Shown here: positions 18,838 to 25,737 of the stretch, piece after piece
Numbering within the stretch: position 1 is the first letter of the stretch
Layout of the letters: each line of letters starts with the position of its first letter
Assembly (NCBI RefSeq): GCF_013410745.1
Contig: NZ_JACCFY010000001.1
Location: forward strand, 2,170,001 to 2,234,000
DNA length: 64,000 nucleotides
From: Nesterenkonia xinjiangensis
Lineage (GTDB): Bacteria; Actinomycetota; Actinomycetes; Actinomycetales; Micrococcaceae
Direction of reading: 5' to 3'
Translations under genes and position numbers: made by a program
The notes under the pieces: generated by a model
Database searches by the model: none
The model's input: only the letters and a program-made list of their open reading frames with translations
What the model was told of the DNA's origin: nothing

Positions 18838-19102
18838 TGATCTCCGGGAGGTGAAGGGACCACCCGGGCAGCACGACGTGCCGCCCAGCATGACGTTCAG
18901 CTGAGGCGGCGGGAGCAGCAGACAGTTGCTCGGCGCGGGATCGCAGGAGTCGGCGGCCTGGTCGCGACGGTGCCCACAGTGGGTGCGCGTGCGCGCGGGC
19001 AGGCGGAGATCACCGGTGATCCGGCGGGAGGAGAGAACCTCGAGGGAGGCGGCGCTCAGATCAGCGCCGGGCGCGAGAAGATCGCGCCGACATCTCGAGG
19101 GG
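18838..19102 (-). promoter_or_regulatory. erm attenuator: spacer RNA with SD-sequestering stem
   Basis: On the erm transcript TGATCTCCG (19012-19004) is exactly complementary to CGGAGATCA (18846-18838), which contains the erm Shine-Dalgarno. The same upstream strand is part of the palindrome GATCACCGGTGATC (19021-19008) and can fold on itself instead. Other stems include CGGCGCT/AGCGCCG around GATCTG and GGGCGGCAC/GTGCTGCCC just before the gene. Mutually exclusive stems fit classical erm translational attenuation: leader stalling would free the SD. Confidence 0.66.
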
Positions 19103-19177
19103 TCAGCTGCTCATCGCCGCTGAGCCCGTACGGGGACGGGCCACGGCGATGATGTAGATGGCGTTGAAGGAACCCAT
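19103..19177 (-). CDS. erm leader peptide (24 aa, leaderless)
   Basis: A 24-codon ORF ending 268 nt before erm. It begins MGSFNAIYIIAVARPRTG. IAVA resembles the IAVV arrest motif of known Erm leader peptides, and Arg14-Pro-Arg16 is a +X+ motif, the best-characterised macrolide-dependent arrest site. TATTCT (19190-19185) lies 7 nt before the ATG, so transcription probably starts at its A and no Shine-Dalgarno is needed. A second in-frame ATG at 19183 lies too close to the -10 box. Expected function: stall with a macrolide in the ribosome tunnel and refold the downstream RNA so erm is translated. Confidence 0.7.
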   Translation of the reverse strand: MGSFNAIYIIAVARPRTGSAAMSS

Positions 19178-19184
19178 GGGCATG

Positions 19185-19190
19185 AGAATA
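19185..19190 (-). promoter_or_regulatory. -10 box of the erm leader transcript
   Basis: TATTCT on the minus strand, 7 nt upstream of the leader ATG. No convincing TTGACA is present 17-18 bp further upstream, so an activator (a WhiB7-type factor in mycobacterial erm genes) may be needed. The GC-rich upstream region shows no clear AT-rich WhiB7 site. Confidence 0.5.
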
Positions 19191-19246
19191 GCAGAGCGTC
19201 AGTGCTCAGGAGCAGCTGCGGCGATCCGCCGTTGGCTCCACCCCGC

Positions 19247-19675
19247 TCAGCCTTGGGAGGCGGTCTCTGCGGTGTTGAACATCCAGGTGACGCCGAAGCG
19301 GTCCTTCAGCATCCCGAACCGGTCTCCCCAGGGCGCGGCCTCCAACGGCATGAGCACCTCGGAGTGCTCGCTGAGCCCGGTCCACCACCGTTCGAGCCGG
19401 GTGTTCTCGGCGGCGTCGGGCTCGCCCACGCTCAGCGCGAGGGTGCCCAGCCCGTTGCTCTGCATCCCGGGCGGCAGGTCCGCGGCCATCACGTGCAGTC
19501 CGCGGTCCACGAACAGCGAGCCGTGCATGATGTGGTCCTTGGTGTCGTCCTCGGCACCCATGCCCTCGGCATAGGTCAGGGTGCTCAGCTCGCCGCCGAG
19601 GATCGAGTGGTACAGCTCGAGCGCCTCCCGGGCCGTGCCGGGGAGTTGAAGGTAGGGGGTCAGAGCGACGGCCAT
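19247..19675 (-). CDS. VOC/PhnB-like glyoxalase-fold protein
   Basis: 142 residues. MAVALTPYLQLPGTAREALELYHSILGGELSTLTY is the standard opening of PhnB/3-demethylubiquinone-methyltransferase-like VOC proteins, and WGDRFGMLKDRFGVTWMFN is their usual C-terminus. These bind a metal or small ligand; most have no known reaction, and some relatives confer drug resistance. The ATG at 19675 follows GGAAGG. The frame is open for 500 nt upstream, but the family alignment begins here. It lies 57 bp upstream of the erm promoter on the same strand. Confidence 0.86.
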   Translation of the reverse strand: MAVALTPYLQLPGTAREALELYHSILGGELSTLTYAEGMGAEDDTKDHIMHGSLFVDRGLHVMAADLPPGMQSNGLGTLALSVGEPDAAENTRLERWWTGLSEHSEVLMPLEAAPWGDRFGMLKDRFGVTWMFNTAETASQG

Positions 19676-19874
19676 GTTGATGCCTTCCACGAGGTGGCGC
19701 CCTGTCGGCGGGCGCGCCAGATGATGGGTGGGTGTCGGACGCCCGACGTAGGCGGGCGCCTGCCGGGCCGAGGTCCGGATGGCGTGCCGAGGGACGTGAG
19801 CGGGTCGACGTCGCCCATCGTGCTCCTCCTGCTCACCCCAGGGGAAGCCTTCGTGCCCGAAGGGCTCAGGGGAG

Positions 19875-20660
19875 TCAGGAGGTGCTGCTGGCCGCCTGGA
19901 TGCGGATCTCGAGTCCAGCGATGAGCAGGTCCAGGCCGAAGTCGTACTCGGCCTCCACGTCCTCCGCCGGGGCCTCCGCGGCGTCCCCGGGTCCGGGCGG
20001 CGGGGCGGCGCCGGGGACGTACTCTCCCGTCTGCACGAGCGGGGCCACATGAGGGAAGCGCTTCTCGGTGATGACCTCGCGCAGCTGATCGACACCCTCC
20101 TCGGAGACCCGCAGCTCACCTTCGTCGGCCAGCGAGAGCTCCAGCTCCACCATGGAGGCGACATGCTGGGAGACCACCAGGATGATGCCGATCTTCTCAT
20201 CCCGGCTCAGCGGCAGGGACACCATGGCGGCGAGGCCGAGGTCAGCTATACGCACGGAGTTGGGCATGAGCACCGAGGCCTGCCCTCGGGGGATCTCGAG
20301 CAGCCAGGAGTGGGTTCGCCACGCTTCCCGGAGGAGCGAGGCCCACTGGCGCAGCGCCTGCCGCCAGTCGGGGGAGAGGCGGACCTTCTCGGGCAGCTGC
20401 GCACCGGCGTCACCCATCAGGCGCAGCAGCTCATCCTTGCCGGAGACATAGCGGTAGAGCGACATCGTGGTGAACCCCAGGGATTTCGCCACGGCCTGCA
20501 TGGTGACCGCACTCAGCCCGTCGGCGTCGGCGATCTCCATCGCGGCGGCGACGATCCGCTCGTGGCTCAGTCCGCGACTGGGGCCGCGCTGGGGCGTCTC
20601 CTGCATCCCCCAGGCCACGGCGACGGCGCGGGGGAGCCCGGTCTCTGTGGTGTCGGCCAT
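19875..20660 (-). CDS. TetR-family repressor of the adjacent ABC exporter
   Basis: 261 residues. The HTH is within SHERIVAAAMEIADADGLSAVTMQAVAKSLGFTTMSLYRYVSGKDELLRLM (about 31-80). The C-terminal part (WRQALRQWASLLREAWRTHSWLLEI) is of the TetR_C_1 type found next to DrrAB-like drug exporters. A long acidic/Pro-rich insertion (GAAPPPGPGDAAEAPAEDVEAE) precedes the last helix. It is divergent from the ATPase gene with 80 bp of palindromic sequence between. It likely represses the exporter and itself, and responds to a hydrophobic ligand. It is paralogous to the regulator at 50.2 kb. Confidence 0.9.
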   Translation of the reverse strand: MADTTETGLPRAVAVAWGMQETPQRGPSRGLSHERIVAAAMEIADADGLSAVTMQAVAKSLGFTTMSLYRYVSGKDELLRLMGDAGAQLPEKVRLSPDWRQALRQWASLLREAWRTHSWLLEIPRGQASVLMPNSVRIADLGLAAMVSLPLSRDEKIGIILVVSQHVASMVELELSLADEGELRVSEEGVDQLREVITEKRFPHVAPLVQTGEYVPGAAPPPGPGDAAEAPAEDVEAEYDFGLDLLIAGLEIRIQAASSTS

Positions 20661-20704
20661 GCGCGCATTCTCTCACCTGGACGGCGCGCGACCCAGGCAT
20701 GACT

Positions 20705-20751
20705 GTGTACGGACTACACTGTGTATGGCATACTCGGTATATGCGATACAC
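20705..20751. promoter_or_regulatory. Palindromic TetR operators and exporter promoter
   Basis: GTGTACGGACTACAC (20705-20719) is an inverted repeat GTGTA/TACAC. Immediately after it GTGTAT (20721-20726) pairs with ATACAC (20746-20751), enclosing a second imperfect palindrome GCATAC/GTATATGC. The -10-like CATACT (20729-20734) and the start ATG (20741) lie inside this second unit, so repressor binding would cover promoter and start codon. Confidence 0.68.
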
Positions 20752-21703
20752 GGAACACCCTCATGAAGCGCCCCCTGACAGCACGACACCGCTGATCCAG
20801 ATCTCCGGGCTGACCAAGAACTACGGGCGGCAGCGGATCCTGGACGGGTTGGACCTCACCCTCCGGCCGGGAGTCCACGCACTGCTGGGCCCGAACGGCG
20901 CCGGCAAGACCACCTTGGTCAACATCCTGTCCACCCTCATCCCACACGACGCCGGCCAGGTCCGTGTGCTCGGCCTCGACCCCGCCACAGACCGCCGCCG
21001 GATCCAGCGGCTCATCTCACTGACCGGTCAGCACGCCGCCGTCGACGAGAGCCTGACCGGTTGGGAGAACATGCTGCTCATGGGCCGGCTCTTCGGGCTG
21101 AGGAAGGACCGGGCCAGGGCCCGCGCCGAGGCCCTGCTGGCCCGATTCGAGCTCACCGAAGCCGCAGGGCGTCGGGCCAGCACCTACTCCGGAGGGATGC
21201 GCCGCAAACTGGACATCGCGGCCGGCCTCATCCCCGAACCGCGGCTGATGTTCCTGGACGAGCCCACCACCGGCCTGGACACGCGCAGCCGGCAGGCCCT
21301 GTGGGATGAGATCACAGCGCTCGCGGAGCAGGGCACATCGGTGTTCCTCACCACCCAGTATCTGGAGGAGGCTGATGTGCTGGCCGATCAGATCGTGGTC
21401 CTGCACGCCGGGAAGATCGTCGCCGGCGGCACCGCCGAGCAGCTGAAGGCCCGCGTCGGCGGCTCCACCATCGAACTGCGCGACGCCGCCGGCCACGTCC
21501 TGGAGGAGATCCCCACCGGCGGGGAGGTCGACGACGTCGCCCGAACCCTTCGGGAGGTCGCGGCCCGTCGGCCGGAGCTGCGCGTCACCGTCCGTCGTCC
21601 CACCCTCGATGAGGTCTTCCTCCAGCTCACCGGTGCCGACGACCGGCCCGGCGGCGGTGCCGACACGGCGCACCACCCCCACCATGAGGAGGTTCCGGCA
21701 TGA
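20741..21703 (+). CDS. ABC transporter ATP-binding protein, DrrA/daunorubicin-resistance type
   Basis: 320 residues. Walker A GPNGAGKTT, Q-loop SLTGQHAAVDESLTG, signature YSGGMRRKLDIAAGL, Walker B LMFLDEPTTGLD and the H-loop region TTQYLEEAD (Gln replaces the usual His before YLEEAD, as in many DrrA-like proteins). The C-terminal DrrA extension ends RRPTLDEVFLQLTG. It powers export by the following permease. The ATG at 20741 was chosen: no ribosome site, but -10-like CATACT lies 6 nt upstream, so it is probably leaderless; an in-frame ATG at 20699 would lie upstream of the promoter. The last 4 nt overlap the permease gene. Confidence 0.92.
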   Translation: MRYTEHPHEAPPDSTTPLIQISGLTKNYGRQRILDGLDLTLRPGVHALLGPNGAGKTTLVNILSTLIPHDAGQVRVLGLDPATDRRRIQRLISLTGQHAAVDESLTGWENMLLMGRLFGLRKDRARARAEALLARFELTEAAGRRASTYSGGMRRKLDIAAGLIPEPRLMFLDEPTTGLDTRSRQALWDEITALAEQGTSVFLTTQYLEEADVLADQIVVLHAGKIVAGGTAEQLKARVGGSTIELRDAAGHVLEEIPTGGEVDDVARTLREVAARRPELRVTVRRPTLDEVFLQLTGADDRPGGGADTAHHPHHEEVPA

Positions 21704-22536
21704 CCACGCTGACTCAGGAGCGGCACCGCACGGCTCCGCTCCCAGACGATGACGGCGGCGCACCCGGTGCCGGGCTGCTCAGCAGCATCGGCCTGTTCAC
21801 CCTGCGCAGCCTGCGGCATTCTTTCCGCGACGCCGAATCCGTGCTGATGGCCGTGCTGCTGCCGGTGATGCTGATGCTCGTCTTCACCTTCGTGCTGGGC
21901 GAGTCGATGGCGGTCGGTGATGGCACCCGCGCCGACTATCTGGCCTTCGTACTGCCCGCGATCGCCCTGACCACCGCCGGATTCGGCGCCTCCTACACTG
22001 CCGTCGTCGTCAGCAACGACGTCACCACCGGTTTCATGGACCGGCTGCGGACCATGCCCTTTCCCGCGGTGAGCGTGCTGCTAGGGCACACGGTCTCCTC
22101 GATGGTCCGGAACCTGCTCGCCACCTCCGTGGTGCTCCTGCTGGCGTTCGCGCTGGGGTTCCGCACGGAGGCGAGCGCGCTGGAGCTGGTGGCAGCGGTC
22201 GGTCTCATCGCGATGTGGATCCTGGTGATCACCTGCGTCTTCGCCCTGCTGGGGCTGGTCTCCGGGTCCGCGGAGGCGGCCAACGGCTACGGCTTCATCC
22301 TGTTGTTCCTTCCCTACGTCTCCAGCGGCTTCGCTCCGGTGGAGTCCATGCCGAGCTGGCTCCAGGGATTCGCCGGGCACCAGCCGATGACGCCGATCAT
22401 CGACGCTTCCCGGGCTCTGATCACCGGGGGCGAGGTCGGCTCGGACTGGTGGATCGGGACACTGTGGTGCATCGGCTTCATCGTCCTCTCGGTGTGGATG
22501 ACGGCGGTGGTCTTCCCACGGAAGGTCGCGCGCTGA
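21700..22536 (+). CDS. ABC-2 type permease (drug efflux)
   Basis: 278 residues with six membrane helices; ABC-2 family features include FRDAESVLMAVLLPVMLMLVFTFVLGE, the conserved VVSNDVTTGFMDRLRTMPF and the C-terminal PYVSSGFAPVESMPSWLQGFAGHQPMTPIID. It starts within the ATPase stop (ATGA). Forms the membrane half of the exporter with the preceding ATPase; closest in style to DrrB. Substrate probably a hydrophobic drug or lipid. Confidence 0.9.
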   Translation: MTTLTQERHRTAPLPDDDGGAPGAGLLSSIGLFTLRSLRHSFRDAESVLMAVLLPVMLMLVFTFVLGESMAVGDGTRADYLAFVLPAIALTTAGFGASYTAVVVSNDVTTGFMDRLRTMPFPAVSVLLGHTVSSMVRNLLATSVVLLLAFALGFRTEASALELVAAVGLIAMWILVITCVFALLGLVSGSAEAANGYGFILLFLPYVSSGFAPVESMPSWLQGFAGHQPMTPIIDASRALITGGEVGSDWWIGTLWCIGFIVLSVWMTAVVFPRKVAR

Positions 22537-22594
22537 GGATCGGTCCGGGAGGCGAGCCCTGCACAACGGGGTGCGACTCAGCGAGGATGGACCC

Positions 22595-23428
22595 GTGCAG
22601 ATCATGATCCTTCCCGACTCCGCGGCCATCGGCGTGTGGGCCGCAGGCCACATCATGCGCCGGCTCGCCGACCGTCGACTGCGGGTTCTGGGCGTGGCCA
22701 CCGGATCCTCCCCGCTGCCGGTCTACGACGCACTCGCTCTGCGCCTTCCACGCTCGGGAGGCAGGAACGTTCGTGCGGACCCCGAGTCAGATAAGGATGC
22801 ACGGGCAGAGGCGAGTCTGAGGAGCCTGACGGCCTTCGCTCTGGACGAGTATGTCGGGATCTCCCCGGACCGGCCTGAGAGCTACCACGCCGTCATCCGG
22901 GGGGAGGTCACCGAGAAGCTCGGGCTGGACCCCGCGCGGGTGCATGTCCCGGACGGCACGGCGGGGGACCTGGAGAAGGCCTGCCGTGAGTACGAGCAGC
23001 TGATCGCCGAGGCCGGGGGAGTGGACCTGCAGATCCTCGGCATCGGTGCGACCGGCCATCTGGGGTTCAACGAGCCGTCATCCTCGTTCAGCTCCCGCAC
23101 GCGGGTCAAGACGCTCGCCCCGCAGACTCGGCGGGACAACGCCCGCTTCTTCGCCTCGGAGGAGCAGGTGCCGCTGCACTGCGTCACCCAGGGGCTTGGC
23201 ACCATCATGGAGGCCTCCGAGCTGCTGCTGGTCGCTTACGGGGAGCACAAGGCTCCGGCGGTGGCCCGCGCGGTGGAGGGGCCGCTGACCAGCATGTGCC
23301 CGGCTTCGATCATCCAATGGCATCAGGACGCCGTCGTGCTGCTCGACGAGGCGGCCGCCTCGCAGCTGGAGCATCTGGACTACTACCGGCATGTCCAGGA
23401 GCACGACCTGCTGCCCGACCAGGACTGA
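22595..23428 (+). CDS. nagB: Glucosamine-6-phosphate deaminase
   Basis: 277 residues. Converts glucosamine-6-P to fructose-6-P and ammonia. The N-terminus MILPDSAAIGVWAAGHI, phosphate loop LGVATGSSPLPVY, LDEYVGISPDRPESYHAVI (catalytic Asp of LDEY) and GIGATGHLGFNEPSSSF (His and Glu of the ring-opening site) identify NagB. The residue equivalent to E. coli Asp141 is Thr here; many bacterial NagB have Asn, so activity is still expected. The start is the GTG at 22595 after GAGG. An internal Arg/Asp-rich insert (SGGRNVRADPESDKDARAE) lengthens the loop before the active site. No nagA or PTS gene is adjacent. Confidence 0.88.
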   Translation: MQIMILPDSAAIGVWAAGHIMRRLADRRLRVLGVATGSSPLPVYDALALRLPRSGGRNVRADPESDKDARAEASLRSLTAFALDEYVGISPDRPESYHAVIRGEVTEKLGLDPARVHVPDGTAGDLEKACREYEQLIAEAGGVDLQILGIGATGHLGFNEPSSSFSSRTRVKTLAPQTRRDNARFFASEEQVPLHCVTQGLGTIMEASELLLVAYGEHKAPAVARAVEGPLTSMCPASIIQWHQDAVVLLDEAAASQLEHLDYYRHVQEHDLLPDQD

Positions 23429-23459
23429 TCGTCCGGGACGGCCGGCGTCCACGGCGGTG

Positions 23460-24923
23460 TCAGCTCGTGGCGGCGAACTCCCGTGCCAGCTGGGCCGCCA
23501 GACCCGTGTACTGGGCAGGGGTGAGCTCCTTCAGGCGCGCCTCCGCGGCAGGGCTCAGGCCGAGCCCGGTGACGAACTCCTCGAGCTTCTCGGCGTCCAC
23601 GCGACGCCCGCGGGTCAGCTCCTTGAGCCTCTCGTAGGGGTTCGCCATGCCCTCGGTGCCGGCGATGGCCTCGGCCCGCATCACGGTCTGGATGGCCTCG
23701 CCGAGCACCTCCCAGTTGGCGTCGAGGTCGGCGGCGATGGTCTCCTCGGCGACGGCGAGCTGCGTGAGCCCCTTGGTCACATTGCTCAGCGCGAGCACCG
23801 AGTGGCCGATGCTGGTGCCGATGTTGCGCTGCCCGGAGGAGTCGGTGAGGTCCCGCTGCCACCGCGACTCCACGAGCGTGGCGCCCAGCGAGTCGAGGAG
23901 CGCGTTGGAGATCTCCAGGTTGGCCTCGGCGTTCTCGAAGCGGATCGGGTTCACCTTGTGCGGCATCGTCGACGAGCCTGTGGCGCCGGCGACGGGGATC
24001 TGGCGGAAGAACCCGATGGAGATGTAGGACCAGATGTCCACACACAGACCGTGCAGGATGCGGTTGAACCGGGCGATGTCCGCGTAGAGCTCGGCCTGCC
24101 AGTCATGGGACTCGATCTGGGTGGTCAGCGGGTTGAACGTGAGGCCCAGCTTCTCCACGAAGCGCTGGGCCAGCGCGGGCCAGTCGAGACCGGGGGCGGC
24201 GGCCAGGTGCGCGGCGTAGGTGCCGGTGGCGCCGTTGATCTTGCCCAGGTGCTCCTGAGCCTCCACGCGGCGGAGCTGCCGGGTCAGCCGGTGGACGAAG
24301 ACGGCGATCTCCTTGCCCAGCGTGCTCGGAGTGGCGGGCTGACCGTGGGTGCGGGAGAGCATCGGCACCTCGGCGGCCTCGGCGGCCAGGTCGCCCAGGC
24401 CCTTCAGGGCCGTGCGCGCGGCCGGCAGCCACACCTGCTCGACGGCGTCACGGATGCCCACCGCGTAGCTGAGGTTGTTGATGTCCTCGCTGGTGCAGGC
24501 GAAATGCACCAGAGGTGTCAGCTCGGCCAGGCCGAGGGCGTCCAGCCGACGGGCGATGAAGTACTCCACGGCCTTGACGTCGTGGACAGTCTCGGCCTCG
24601 ATGGCGGCCAGCTCGGCCACCTCCTCCGGACCGAAGCCCGTGACGATGCCGCGCAGTCCGGCGACCTGCTCCTCGCTCAGGCTCGGCAGCCCCTCCAGCG
24701 CCTGCTCGGCGCAGAGATGAATGAACCACTCCACCTCCACATGGATGCGGTTGCGGTTCAGCGCAGCCTCGGAGAGGTGGTCGATCAGCGGCGCGACGGC
24801 GGAGCGGTAGCGGCCGTCGAGGGCGCCGAGTGCGATCTGCGGCTCAGCCGCCGCGAGGCTGACGCGGTCCTGGTGAGCGGACAGTGGCGTGGACACGGCA
24901 GGGAAGGAGACAGAGTTGGCCAT
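23460..24923 (-). CDS. purB: Adenylosuccinate lyase
   Basis: 487 residues, fumarase/aspartase superfamily. Fumarase signature GSSTMPHKVNPIRFENAEAN (catalytic Ser loop), TSEDINNLSYA (substrate phosphate), LSRTHGQPATPSTLGKE (catalytic His) and ALDGRYRSAVAPL near the N-terminus fix the identity. Acts twice in purine synthesis, on SAICAR and on adenylosuccinate. The same frame is open another kilobase upstream, but similarity starts at about MANSVSFPAV, so ATG 24923 (SD-like GGAAG 10 nt upstream) or 24932 is the start. Convergent with nagB. Confidence 0.93.
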   Translation of the reverse strand: MANSVSFPAVSTPLSAHQDRVSLAAAEPQIALGALDGRYRSAVAPLIDHLSEAALNRNRIHVEVEWFIHLCAEQALEGLPSLSEEQVAGLRGIVTGFGPEEVAELAAIEAETVHDVKAVEYFIARRLDALGLAELTPLVHFACTSEDINNLSYAVGIRDAVEQVWLPAARTALKGLGDLAAEAAEVPMLSRTHGQPATPSTLGKEIAVFVHRLTRQLRRVEAQEHLGKINGATGTYAAHLAAAPGLDWPALAQRFVEKLGLTFNPLTTQIESHDWQAELYADIARFNRILHGLCVDIWSYISIGFFRQIPVAGATGSSTMPHKVNPIRFENAEANLEISNALLDSLGATLVESRWQRDLTDSSGQRNIGTSIGHSVLALSNVTKGLTQLAVAEETIAADLDANWEVLGEAIQTVMRAEAIAGTEGMANPYERLKELTRGRRVDAEKLEEFVTGLGLSPAAEARLKELTPAQYTGLAAQLAREFAATS

Positions 24924-25172
24924 GGCTGACATTCTTCCACGACTCGCGCACCCCGGTGCAGGAGCTGTTCCTCCACAGAGAGCCCGTCCAGACCGTGACA
25001 TGCCCGGACTGTCCACAGAGGTTCTCCGTAGCGAGCGAGGAGCCGGGCAGGAGCATAGCGTCGGAGCCATCACCGTGGTCATCACCGTGGTCGCCGTCAT
25101 CGGCGGAGCGTCCCGCCCCTGGGGGCCGTCCGCTCTGCCGCCGCGTCGGCTGCCCTGCCCCGAGGAGCTTCC

Positions 25173-25640
25173 GTGTTCAGCGCAGCCGCCGCACACCTGG
25201 ACCGCACCGCCGCGATCTACGACGGCGTGGCCGTGAGATACCAGCGCGCCGCAGACCAGGGCACCGGTCATCGCGCCCAACTGGTCCTGGCACGCGACGT
25301 CGTGCAGTGGAACTCCCAGGCGGGGGACGCGTTTCGGGCGGTGCTGGACCTCCTGGTGAGCGACAGCACCGCGGTCCAGGAGGAGGCCGCCGCCCTGGCC
25401 GGTGAGGCCACCGCCATCGCGGGGGCCCTTCGTGAGTGGGCTCAGGTGGGCCGCAGCCTCGCGGCCGTCCTGGAGGTGATCACCGGTGCCGATGTGGCAG
25501 GCGCGGCGGGGGAGATCCTGCTGCGGCGGGCGCGTGCTGCGGTCGAGGACGTCACCTCCCTGGTGAGCTTCATCCAGGACTACGGAGGCCTGCCCGCCGG
25601 CCTCCGGGAGGCCGTCTCCGAGGTCCTGCATTCGGACTGA
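25173..25640 (+). CDS. WXG100-like small helical protein
   Basis: 155 residues, entirely helical by composition. The first 60 residues contain VVQWNSQAGDAFRAVLDLLV, matching the W-x-S-x-A-x-x-F pattern of WXG100/ESX proteins, flanked by long amphipathic helices (TAVQEEAAALAGEATAIAGALREWAQ). Such proteins are partners or substrates of type VII secretion. The GTG start at 25173 has GAGGAG 5 nt upstream. The next gene begins 97 bp downstream on the same strand and is probably its effector partner. The protein is longer than a canonical WXG100 (about 100 aa), and no secretion gene is present in the window, so the role is inferred. Confidence 0.68.
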   Translation: MFSAAAAHLDRTAAIYDGVAVRYQRAADQGTGHRAQLVLARDVVQWNSQAGDAFRAVLDLLVSDSTAVQEEAAALAGEATAIAGALREWAQVGRSLAAVLEVITGADVAGAAGEILLRRARAAVEDVTSLVSFIQDYGGLPAGLREAVSEVLHSD

Positions 25641-25737
25641 GACCTGCCGCACCACAGCTCGCCGCAGAATGTCATCGGCTGCACCTGTCTCCTCGCCCGG
25701 ACCTGTCTGGTCCGACCACCGTCCCTCAGGAGTCACC

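Noticed and set aside
18835-18891. Upstream ATG (MLGGTSCCPGG...) as the erm start
   Set aside because: It would bury the CGGAGA ribosome site and its anti-SD partner inside coding sequence, and Erm relatives begin just before HGRHE; the GTG at 18834 is better.
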